Shown here: piece by piece, positions 1-9,936 of the stretch
Layout of the letters: each line of letters starts with the position of its first letter
Position numbering within the stretch: the first letter of the stretch is position 1
Assembly (NCBI GenBank): GCA_945859605.1
Contig: OX243815.1
Coordinates: 36,657,447-36,721,446, forward strand
DNA from: Lumbricus rubellus
Lineage: Eukaryota; Annelida; Clitellata; Crassiclitellata; Lumbricidae
DNA length: 64,000 nucleotides
Reading direction: 5' to 3'
Made by a program: the position numbers and the translations under genes
Notes under the pieces: generated by a model
Told to the model about the DNA's origin: nothing
What the model saw: the letters and a program-made list of their open reading frames with translations, nothing else
The model's database searches: none

Positions 1-1
1 A

Positions 2-333
2 GTGACGGATACCGTGGCTCCATCTTATTTTAATTCAACGTCGGGCGCAGCTGGAGCGGCGGCTGAGCTGGCCGCCACCAGAAAGAATGCGAAGTACAGT
101 GAACTGTCCTCAACCTATTTATTTGTGCCGCTGGCCTTCGAGACCCTGGGTCCAATCAACGAAAGCGGCTTTGATTTCATCAAAGATCTCGGAAGACGTC
201 TTGCCCAATTTTCTGGAGACTCTAGAGAAACTTCTTTTCTCTTCCAGCGCTTGTCGATTTCAATCCAGCGCTTCAATGCCGTGGCGTTCCGCGGGTCTTT
301 TGTCGAGCCAGATTTTGTTGAATAACAGTGAAC
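2..333 (+). mobile_element. LINE fragment A: C-terminus of a restriction-endonuclease-type non-LTR retrotransposon
   Basis: An open frame runs from the window edge to a stop at 323-325. It carries the conserved C-terminal blocks of a LINE family found several more times here: an ETLGPINESG block, an LGRRLAQFSGD block and a final LFQRL-x-IQRFNAVAFRG block. Only the last ~107 codons lie in the window; the rest is upstream. The frame stops just before an AAT/ATT array, the 3' context shared by every copy of this family in the window. Seen directly: the shared protein blocks and the array. Inferred: that this is a dead 3' fragment. Confidence 0.8.
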
Positions 334-339
334 ACATTA

Positions 340-439
340 TAATAATAATAATAATAATAATTATTATTATTATTATTGTTATATTTTTTTGCTTTGTCAT
401 GCCATATATCACGTTTCAGAGCTATTCATCAATTCTGAA

Positions 440-500
<61 letters not shown>
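340..500. repeat. AAT/ATT microsatellite arrays between LINE fragments A and B
   Basis: Two (AAT)n runs, about 340-376 (switching to ATT) and about 440-500, are separated by a short T-rich non-repetitive stretch. They form the 3' tail side of fragment A and the 5' junction of fragment B, whose coding sequence begins immediately after the last AAT unit. Confidence 0.9.
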
Positions 501-501
<1 letters not shown>

Positions 502-1026
502 GGAACCAGCAGGTCTGTTCCGTACTGATGGCAAAAGACCGGATGGAGCAACGTTGATCCCGTGGTCAAGAGGGAAATACATGACATGGGATGCTACAAG
601 TGTTCACACGTGTGCTGGCTCGTATATTTATCTGACCTCCGTAACATCTGGAGCAGCAGCTGAAATGGCATCCACCAAGAAGACAGCAAAATATGCAGGA
701 ATCCCCAGTACACACGAATTCATTCCGGTGGCACTTGAGACCTTGGGTCCCATCAATGCACAGGGCCTGGAGTTCTTATCAGAACTAGGGCGGCGGTTGA
801 CCATGGTGTCAGGAGACCCGCAGGAGACAGCACATCTCTTTCAGCGTCTTTCTGTTTGTATTCAACGCTTTAACGCTGTTTCTTTTCGCTCTACCTTTGC
901 ACAAACGACCGGTGACGATGACCGTTAACTCCAGAACAACACAGATTTTAGTATTTATTGTTTTTAAAGCCTGAGGGATTATAAATACCTCGGGCGCTAA
1001 AAAAAAAAATAAAAAAATAATAAAAA

Positions 1027-1056
<30 letters not shown>
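501..1056 (+). mobile_element. LINE fragment B: RLE-LINE C-terminus with 3' UTR hairpin and AAT tail
   Basis: Coding sequence (in frame to the stop at 926-928) begins right at the end of an AAT array and contains EPAGLFRTDGKRPDG followed by WDATSVHT. This is the K/R-PD-x(~14)-D arrangement expected of the restriction-like endonuclease of R2-group LINEs (R2, R4/Dong, Rex6). The C-terminal LFQRL-IQRFNAVSF block and stop are followed by a short 3' UTR. The UTR contains a perfect 8-bp hairpin (969-976 with 988-995), a poly-A-rich stretch and an AAT tail. The 5' truncation coincides exactly with the array edge. Family assignment to the RLE group is inferred from motif order, not from a search. Confidence 0.75.
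969..995 (+). other. LINE 3' UTR hairpin (fragment B)
   Basis: GCCTGAGG pairs with CCTCGGGC across an 11-nt loop, with one T-G wobble. The same hairpin recurs with compensatory changes at 17938-17963, 18067-18092, 18288-18314 and 32082-32108, always just before the microsatellite tail. That position suggests a reverse-transcriptase recognition structure (inference). Confidence 0.7.
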
Positions 1057-1446
<390 letters not shown>

Positions 1447-1584
1447 GTCAACAATAATAGATAATGAATGCGTCCAAACTTTCTGTTGGCCATCTGTTCA
1501 AACAATATATTATACACCACGTGACAATATAACGACGCAAGCAGAATTTTGTGTGTGTAGTCTACTTTAAGGCAGTGATGAATC

Positions 1585-1795
1585 AGTTCAAATCATCTCG
1601 TGAAGCTGATGACAATCTGCTGGCGTCAGTCTGCAGCAATTCAAGCCATGACAGTGCTGCGGAGTTGGTTTCCGCCTGTGGGCCTAATTAAGCGTCGCCG
1701 CGGTCTTCGCCCCAGAACTCATAACTTTGAATTGCCAACTAATGATGATAAGAACTTCATACCAAGAGCTTTAGAAATAATGAGAGAAGAATAAA
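1585..1795 (+). pseudogene. Degenerate CR1/L2-like LINE C-terminus
   Basis: A frameshifted remnant reads SSREADDNLLASV and then, in another frame, LRPRTHNFELPTNDDKNFIPRALE. The same ending appears at 16510-16857 (LRPRPHNFELPPKDDKNFIPRALYN) and at 32785-32940. The RPR-x-HNF-x-LP-x-KD-x-NFIPR ending is typical of CR1/L2/Jockey-type reverse transcriptase ORFs. It is not a gene. It belongs to the duplicated block, so its insertion predates the lectin duplication. Confidence 0.7.
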
Positions 1796-1964
1796 TGAAT
1801 AGTTTAAAATAAATTTTTAAAAATTACTCGTGAACAATCAACACACTAATTTGTTAAACTACTTTTCTCTTCACCTTGTAGGCTGGGCCATAACTGTGTT
1901 GCGGCTTGTCAACCTGATTTTTGATTTTAAAAGCGAATCTAGGGCTATATCTCATAGTCTATCT

Positions 1965-2716
1965 CAGGGGTTCTCAAACTTTATTTTTATTGTACCCCCA
2001 AGTAAAATAAACGAATGACGGCGTACCCCCAGCAAAAGCAGGTCAAAAACAAAATGCCATTACGAGAACCCCTTGCAGTGGCTACTAAAAGTTCATTTAA
2101 TCATTAGTGATATCGTTTGGCAGTGTCGTATATATGGTGCAAAATTTAGTTTGAATCGTATATAATCTTATCAACAAATTGTTCTAAAACCCTTTAAGAA
2201 AGAACCAACATAATAACGCTGTGGATTTGTTTAGATTAGCAAAGATTTAAAATGTCGGGTTTAATATTTCGTCAATTTCAAACGCAAATTTACCCCATGT
2301 TTGCTTTTGATAGCAAGAATAGTTTAAAGACCAGTTTCAACCAGATATGACGTGCTGAAAGAAATTACAACATTTAAAGCTCGATCAGAAATTAATCCTT
2401 AAGCCAAATCAATTTTCTGCTATTTCAGCTCTATACTTTTAACCATTCATACATTATTTGTTTCAAATTATAGTAATTGGCCTAAACGTAAATATGCTTC
2501 ATGCGCTGTGTTTTATGTGAGTCTAATGTTGTGAAAGAAAGAAATGACGATGCTGTTATATGTTGCAACGCTAAAAATCATTTCTAATCAAAAGAATTAT
2601 GGATACAAAGTCCATAAACTCAAAGAAAAAGTTTTATTTCTGGAATTTTTCGCGTACCCCTTATCGGCGCCTGGCGTACCCCTAGGGGTACGCGTACCAC
2701 AGTTTGAGAACCCCTG
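1965..2716. mobile_element. hAT-type non-autonomous element, 8-bp TSD GTCTATCT
   Basis: Ends are CAGGGGTTCTCAAACT (1965) and its inverse AGTTTGAGAACCCCTG (ending 2716). GTCTATCT flanks both sides (1957-1964 and 2717-2724). Terminal CAG and an 8-bp TSD are hAT hallmarks. Internal sequence is AT-rich with a GTACCCC-rich subterminal region and no transposase. The lectin copy 2 locus lacks it (around 33080-33090), so it inserted after the duplication, in the intron just upstream of the first visible lectin exon. Confidence 0.9.
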
Positions 2717-2811
2717 GTCTATCTCAATGTTTTCAATATCGTTTTGTAAATGAATATTAATAAAAACAAGTATAATGATTATAAATGAATACAATTGATG
2801 CTGGGTTCTAG

Positions 2812-3059
2812 AGTCGCGTGTTCGTCGCATGACGACTGCTTAAATTACTGGATTGGTCTTCGCAATGAATTTGGCCAATGGGTGTGGACAGATGGATCAG
2901 CGATGTCGCACAATATGAGTTTATCGAAGAAGGAATCTCCGTCGCAAACGGACGCTCTACATTGTGGCCAGATTAAGATCAATGAAGACTCAATCGACAT
3001 GTCTGGCTACTGGAAAAAAGAAGACTGTAAAAAGTCGATGAGATACATCTGCAAGAAAG
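2812..3059 (+). CDS. C-type lectin copy 1, exon encoding the C-terminal half of CTLD1
   Basis: This exon is flanked by AG (2810-2811) and GT (3060-3061), is 248 nt long, starts in phase 2 and ends in phase 1, matching exon 4 of the complete paralogue at 33187-33434. It encodes the second half of a C-type lectin fold: the CLNYWIGLRN core (WIGL-type motif), WVWTDGSAMSHN, and the conserved cysteines in LHCGQ, DCKK and RYICKK. No EPN or QPD calcium/sugar triplet is present, so this first domain probably does not bind sugar in the classical calcium-dependent way (inference). The N-terminal half-domain and signal peptide exons must lie left of the window or be lost; none is visible before 2812. Its expression status is unknown. 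Confidence 0.85.
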
Positions 3060-3582
3060 GTAGGCAAATGATGTAACATAATTGAGTGGAAAGATGGCTG
3101 TGCATTTTATGACGGCATTAGTGAAAACGGAATTAGAGATGTAATCATTTAGAACAGGCAAAGAATGGCAAGTCAAGAACGGTATGTAGTTGGCGGAAGG
3201 GTTTGCGAATTATTTCAGCGATGAAGTAATGGGAGGGCGAATGTGTCCTAATGAGCAAAAGTCCTTCGCATGCATTAATAATGCCATCGATTAACATTAT
3301 TTTCTTAAATGACTGTTTAAAAAAACAACAATTTTTTCGAATGGTTAGTATAAAATGTGTCCTTTGTATGACTTAAACTGCATCCGGCTATGGGCAAGCC
3401 TAAAACAACCCCCCCTGCTCCAGGGCCATGGAGTGAAGACGGATGACTGAGGTAGGCCTAGTCAACGCCGGGATGATCAGCCTGCCTCGATCTGATCTAC
3501 TCGCGTTGGAGTGGCGACTCAACCGAGGAACATTCAGCCTATGAAAATGATGAGCAACAATTCAATTCGGATGCCACATCGC

Positions 3583-4050
<468 letters not shown>

Positions 4051-4145
4051 TATAAAATAAAGTTATGACTACCGGGTACTTGGTTTTACATAATGTCGCT
4101 AGGCTTTCTTATAATAATTTTGTTCATCTCTCTTTTTTATGGTAG

Positions 4146-4421
4146 GCCTAAGCTCCGACACGAGCGATAGATCTAAACTACGCCAGATTAGAAATTATGA
4201 TCAAAGCTGCACCTTAATGATTTATCCAGTTTCAGATTGTCCAGATGGATTTTTTCGCGTGTCAGAGGTCAATCATTGCTATAAACTAAATAGCATGCTG
4301 TTGACTTGGGACGACGCGTCATCAATGTGCGAGAAGTTTGATCCACATTCGCGTCTGGCCACCGTCACAAGTCCAACGGAAACTGACGCTGTGACGAAAT
4401 TCTTGAAGATAGAATTTTCGA
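4146..4421 (+). CDS. C-type lectin copy 1, linker and N-terminal half of CTLD2
   Basis: This exon lies between AG at 4144-4145 and GT at 4422-4423 and is 276 nt, the same length and phase (1 to 1) as exon 5 of the paralogue (34468-34743). It encodes a Ser/Asp-rich linker and then the start of a second lectin domain: SDCPDGFF, a CYKLN strand, TWDDASSMCEKF and the RLATVTSPTE motif typical of CTLD helix 2. In copy 2 a hAT element inserted just after the corresponding donor; here the equivalent sequence (around 4432-4441) is uninterrupted. Confidence 0.87.
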
Positions 4422-4434
4422 GTAAATATATAGC

Positions 4435-5296
4435 AGTCTACTTATTATTGTTGTTTGGCTGCTTTGGCTGGCACTCAATGCATGGGTACAGTGCACCGAT
4501 GTATATTTAATCGGAACTCCAAATTGAACGCCAAGCGCACAAGTATTCAAACCAGCTTATTGACGAGCGCTGTTTCTAGCCAGAGGAGTTGCCAGTCCTT
4601 CTCCACCCCACCCTACCCTACCTTACCCTACCCTACCCTACCCTACCTACCCTACACTGGCCTACCTTACACTGGCCAGTATTCATCTCAAGTTCTCCAA
4701 CACACTGTGCGACGTCAATTGAACGATCTCCTTCTGAATAATTCTGTAAATTCTCGGTTTAAGCCACATGCATCACTGCCAATCATTAATCTTCCGACCA
4801 TAGGCACAGCCTTTCGCTAATAATTATAAGCTGACTTTCGAGGAGCGTTTTACAAGTTTGGAGTGTCCGATCACAATGACGTTTTTTTATTTTAAGAAGA
4901 GTATTGATTCAACGAAACCTTATGACTTTAGCAAACAATGAATTCGTACGATTAAATGAATGATGGAAAGCAAAACAATGGCTTTCAGTAAGCAAGTAAA
5001 ATTAATAAGGTCATCTGAATGCTCACTGCATGAATACAATGCTAGCAGGTATAATTTAACCTTTAGCTGTCACAGGATAATTTTTGGAATTGGTTAGGCC
5101 TAAGGAAACGATTGAGAGGGTTGAAACCGTTGAACCTTCCAAACCACTCTCAACAGCCCTGACTTGTATAAACTGGCAACACAATACTTATAAATAGGCC
5201 ACATTGTGAAATCCGGATATTTAATTGTGAGCATTTCTAACAAAGTATCTGATGTTTCCAGATCTTTGAACAGCTATTTGAACATGTCTTTTGTAG
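4435..5296 (+). other. Lectin copy 1 last intron: no gene seen
   Basis: The intron holds an unmatched insertion from about 4440, including an imperfect CCCTA-rich tract at about 4605-4665, followed by AT-rich sequence. Nothing coding is recognised. Confidence 0.6.
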
Positions 5297-5571
5297 AGAA
5301 TAGAGGTTCCTGCATTTCTGATACAATACACAAACAAAACGTCTGGATCGGCGGCCAAAGAAGTGATCCCAAAAGATGTGATTTGCCTTTCGTTTGGAGG
5401 CCCGCATCTAATATCGAATTGCCAATGCAATACATCAACTGGAGGTATGACCAACCGGATTGCGCTTATAGACATGAGACTTGTGTACATATCTCTGAAG
5501 CGTATGGCTACAAATGGAATGACGAACTCTGTAATTCTAGAAGGTGTTCCCTCTGTCAAGCAAGTTCCTAA
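5297..5571 (+). CDS. C-type lectin copy 1, terminal exon: C-terminal half of CTLD2 with QPD motif
   Basis: An acceptor AG at 5295-5296 continues the frame of the previous exon (phase 1) to a TAA at 5569-5571. It encodes NVWIGGQRSDPKRC, LPFVWRP, then DQPDC, ETCVHIS and YKWNDELC, ending CSLCQASS. QPD plus WND is the galactose-type calcium/sugar-binding signature of C-type lectin domains (family knowledge), so this domain is predicted to bind sugar in a Ca-dependent way. No transmembrane segment follows, so the product is probably secreted. A polyadenylation signal lies at 5684-5689. The paralogue exon (37212-37492) is two codons longer, just before QPD. Confidence 0.87.
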
Positions 5572-5683
5572 GACGAACAGTTAACGCTGAAGTGTGATTA
5601 ACACTGACTCGTTTCTTAAGATTTAGGGCATTCAGGCACATGTAAATGAAAATATATAGGCCTAGCCTAAGATTAATAATTAT

Positions 5684-5689
5684 AATAAA
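5684..5689 (+). terminator. Polyadenylation signal AATAAA, lectin copy 1
   Basis: AATAAA lies 113 bp after the stop codon and is conserved at 37600-37605 in the paralogue, which supports its use. Confidence 0.6.
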
Positions 5690-6469
5690 CACGCTGTCAT
5701 GATGTAGCTCTGTCATTAAGAAAATATTTCTGTTACGCTCCTGTTTGAGCAACCGTTCAATAGGCGACAAGAAAAATTAATTATCATCTACCACAACTTT
5801 CGCGATCTACCGTGTGCAGGCGGTGATTACTTACGCTAGACTAAGTGGCAACAGCAAATTCTGCACAACAGACGCGAATCCGGCGTAACAATATAGACTA
5901 TAGGCCTATTAAGATAGATATATCGATCTTAGATCTAGCCTACATGTAAAAGTTATCACAATTGTTTTTCGTTCGTCTCATTAGGGAGATATGTATAAGA
6001 CATTAGGCCTATATAATTATAATACATTATATACAATTATAATAGCCTACATATAGGCTATAATTTTCTAATTGGAACGATCTCAAAACCGGGTTAGGCT
6101 TACCACAAATAGGGTTTAGGCTATATATTTCTACACCTTTTAGGAGTTCTTAAAAGTCTAGGCTATATAGCCTAACTTTCGGTTAGTGTCAAGTTGCGGA
6201 CAAGTTGCGGTAAATGAAACCAGATTGACAGTGACAGAACCGTAATTATTATATGTGTACGTTTACATTTAACACTCCTGGTTACAACTTTAAACACGGT
6301 CAGAAGGCACAGAAGAGGATCGAGGTCGTTGGATTATTCATCGTCAGACAGGATATATTTGCACTTTCCTACATTGAGCATAGTGAGCATTCTGACACTG
6401 AAACCGATAACATAATTATTTGAAAGTCTGTTGTTAATATTCATTAACACAAATCGGTGGATAAACAGA

Positions 6470-6866
<397 letters not shown>

Positions 6867-7675
6867 ATAAATTTATAAATTTATCAGACAGCAACCTATC
6901 TAGCAACCTTAAGAATAACTATCCAAATACAATAGACATCTGCTGAGGCGGATTTTATGACGGTGTCTAGGCCTAAGTACTGCCTATAGCCCTAATATGC
7001 TACTAACAAAGGCACGACTCTTCGTCTGCGACAGGCGCTATACACAAAAAACAGCCCGCATTAAGGCAGGTGCTAAGGGTGCTGCAGCACCTGGGCCCGC
7101 AGTTTTGAGGGACCCGCATTTGCAGAAATGATGAAATTTCTTAGCGAGAATGGTCCAACATTATAATAAATACGAAGTCATCGTCGACGAAATTTGCTCA
7201 AACTATAGCAGTTTAAGAATTGATTGAAATCGCAGGAACTTATTATTGTTGGAATTTTATCTTTGTGTTGTATGACCATTCAAAAGCGATGTCATAAAGC
7301 AAGCTTACTGTGAGTCAATCATTTCCACTGGACTCTTGAAATACGAGAAATAAAGTTAGATGAAAATTAATGTTATTGGTTAACTCTCAATTTCTGCGAT
7401 CTGTCGTTTATCATCTTCTACTCTAGTTTCTGCCTCCTATGTATACGTTGAAATGTCAGACGTGGCAATTAATCTTGATGCTGATCCTCTTCCCTGGACA
7501 ACGCATGTCCCATAATTTTATAAAACATTTTGTTATGATAAAATCTAGCATCATCTGTCGTGGACCTTCTTTTATTTGCTTCCCCTTCCTTTTCCTTCGA
7601 TGATCCTTACCTCGTAGCATTAGTTGTAGTTAATCTGCCCCAGTTGAAGCTAAAGATTATGGGGTCATTGGTGTG
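6867..7675. other. Unrecognised non-coding stretch
   Basis: No open frame of interest, target duplication or strong inverted repeat is seen. A GC-rich patch occurs at 7050-7125 (TGCTGCAGCACCTGGGCCCGC), followed by AT-rich sequence. Confidence 0.5.
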
Positions 7676-7910
7676 GCCAGTGGCGCTGTATGGCTGTGAA
7701 ACTTGGACGCTATAAGTATGGAACACAAAAGGAGAATATCAGCATTTGAGATGACAACATATAGAAAGATGCTGAGAGTCAGCTGGAGGGAGTTTAGAAC
7801 AAACGAATCTATACTGGAAGAGATATAGCCGCAACGGCGCCTGCTGGAGGTGGTGAGAGCAAGGAAGCTGAACTACTTCGGACATATGATCCGAGCAGAC
7901 AAGCTGCCGG
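7676..7910 (+). pseudogene. Degenerate LINE reverse-transcriptase C-terminal region, 5' part
   Basis: Broken frames read LYGCETWTL, RRISAFEMTTYRKMLRVSW and RRLLEVVRARKLNYFGHMIR. This is the familiar post-RT region of non-LTR retrotransposons. It continues after an inserted inverted-repeat element as DDVEEWTGMAM (8365 onward), so element 7911-8360 interrupted this LINE. Stops and a frameshift mark it as dead. The same family appears at 28140-28354 and, as an RT core, at 29953-30240. Confidence 0.7.
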
Positions 7911-8360
7911 TGTCACGAAATAGAGTATCCCCCATATTAATAGTATCCCCAAAATGAGGAAAAGTCAAAAGTAACACTTCCGCGTGCATTTATTTTTGCA
8001 AATTAATTTTCATCTGCTTTGTTTTGAACAATGACACCAACAGGTATGTTTATTCCTACTAGATAATTTGTTTTGCTTTGGTTTTATAGCACTTAAAACA
8101 TTTAAAACACTTAAAAACACTCGGAGACACTAAATAATTTCGAGTTGCCTTTCTCTGAGCATTGCTTATGTCACTTAAAACAATTAGAGTGACTTTAAAT
8201 TTTGATTAGAGTATAAATTTTTTAATTATACGCATTTTTCAAAAACTGGGATAGAATGGTTTATCCCCCCGGATAGTCTAGACCGGTTAATTCTATCCGG
8301 TGGGATAGATTAATTCATCCCCCCGGATAGCTTTCAGGGGGGATAATCCTTTTCGTGACA
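7911..8360 (+). mobile_element. TGTCACGAAA inverted-repeat element, copy a (CCGG TSD)
   Basis: The 450-bp non-coding element starts TGTCACGAAA and ends TTTCGTGACA, flanked by CCGG on both sides (7907-7910 and 8361-8364). Near its right end it has repeated TATCCCCCCGGATA-type palindromic blocks. It sits inside a LINE fragment whose reading continues on both sides, confirming an insertion. TGT...ACA ends with a 4-bp duplication recall integrase-like (Ginger-type) transposons, but no transposase is present, so the superfamily is uncertain. It forms the left boundary of the tandem duplication. Confidence 0.8.
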
Positions 8361-8364
8361 CCGG

Positions 8365-8590
8365 CATTCATATCATGGGGATGGATGACGTGGAGGAGTG
8401 GACGGGGATGGCGATGGTGGACTGTGTGAGGACCGCGAGGAACAGAGAGCAATGGAGGAGGATGGCGTCGTCGACTCTGATCCCCAATCCGCAGCAATGA
8501 GGATGGGCACGACGACGACGACGACGACGACTCTGCCCCAGTCTGTGTCCCACCCTCTTTCTTCTCCGATCATTACGAGACTTGATACAA
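8365..8590 (+). pseudogene. LINE C-terminal remnant (continuation of 7676-7910)
   Basis: The sequence reads DDVEEWTGMAMVDCVRTARN and NREQWRRMASSTLIPNPQQ, the RLA-x-R-x-xWR-type ending of a LINE ORF, followed by a short (GAC)n run at 8508-8530. An exact copy stands at 21081-21306 in the second tandem unit. The related copy at 28140-28354 keeps the same ending with a similar GAC run. Confidence 0.7.
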
Positions 8591-8596
8591 GAAGAC

Positions 8597-9605
8597 TGTC
8601 GTGGTTATATTAAATGATTATCAAATTAAACACTTGCTATGCATGTATAATTATTAATTATAGGTAGAAGTTAAGCTAGGCAATTTAATTGGCGAGTTTA
8701 AGTAATATGTGTGGCAACATATAAAATATTAATACATAAAACCAATGACTGCAGCTAAGCGTGATAACGAGTGGTCAAGATTACCATGACAACAAAGGAC
8801 GCTAATCCTATTCGTGATTGGTGCAAACTGGAAGCGAATGACGTGACGAGTTAAAAATGACGTCAGCGAAGTGGACGTTAAGTTTTTGACTCTCTACAGG
8901 TATATCTGGAAATGGTGGTTGTTTCGCTGCGGTGATCAATCCAAAGTTGTGATTTTCAGAGTAGAGACGAAGGTAATTGAACTGTTCGGACGATCAACCG
9001 ATAGTTCAAAGTATTGTGCATTAAGTGCAACGCAATTTAAATGAGAAATTTGCGTTAGTGCATAATAATCATCGTGTGAAGTGTGAGACACTTGCGAAGA
9101 AGACGAACTCTTAGGCAACAGTCTGAAGAGTCGTGTCATTTTGAATCGGCTAGCGAACAGCTGATTCGGCGTGTGAAGTACGAGGGACGTTTGGTCAACT
9201 GGAGAAGAGCTGTGAGGTGAATGCGATGATTCATCTCGTGTGCAACTGATTCACGGCAAGATACGAGTAAGACGTTTGGTGTGGTCACTTCCATGACTGC
9301 ATATTCAACCGTCTGATCAACATTCTTGACTGCGACGATTGGACGACGGAGAGAGCCGAAGACATTCGAGTTTCATACAACTCGACAGATAAGAGCAAAT
9401 ATAATATTTCCTAAGTAACTCGCCACACTAGGTAAATAGGATTGTTATTTGTTTGTGCAATTGAATGATATTGAATAACTTTATTCTATTATATATTTCA
9501 TAAGAAGCTGGGAGTTCGTTGAATTTGGAAGAATTTCTTGAGTAAGTTAAACCCAACCGATTAACCACTAGGATAATAAAGTGCCCTTTTACACGGGATA
9601 CGACA
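8597..9605 (+). repeat. 5' LTR
   Basis: 1009 bp with TG...CA ends, a partner of 15103-16111. AATAAA lies at 9575-9580, close to the 3' end. Small reverse-strand frames occur identically in both LTRs and are not genes. Confidence 0.95.
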
Positions 9606-9609
9606 ACTA

Positions 9610-9622
9610 TGGGGTCCTACGT
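9610..9622 (+). other. Candidate tRNA primer-binding site
   Basis: TGGGGTCCTACG starts 4 bp after the 5' LTR, as expected for a site complementary to a tRNA 3' end finishing in CCA. The tRNA was not identified. Confidence 0.45.
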
Positions 9623-9936
9623 TCCGGAATATTAAAACTGGATTTTTTAACTAACACTCGAAATATCAACGAACAATAATCTCAAGTATTGAAAATGTAT
9701 AGTTTAAAAGTTATCGCTTTTGCGATTGCGAAAGAACGACTTTATTAATAAGCGTTTACTCGATGCGAATTGTTTAGTATACGATTAACCTCGCGTAACC
9801 ATAGAGTACGCATTTCAAGAGGGAACATTTTATTAATCTTATTTAAGATTATCTTTTGGAAGAATTTAATTCTTGTAGAGCGAAAGCTATTGGAATTTGG
9901 AAATACTTGTTAGCTGAGTAAACAAGTAAGTAGACC

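Noticed and set aside
5221..5559. Reverse frame over the terminal lectin exon
   Set aside because: Shadow of the lectin coding sequence; the paralogue shows the same effect at 37160-37447.
8398..8613. ORFs around 8315-8613 and their copies at 21031-21317
   Set aside because: They overlap the LINE C-terminal remnant, its GAC run and the inverted-repeat element end; the two sets are duplicates of one another.
8936..9139. 67-codon reverse frame, repeated at 15442-15645
   Set aside because: Lies inside the two LTRs and recurs only because the LTRs match; no domain.
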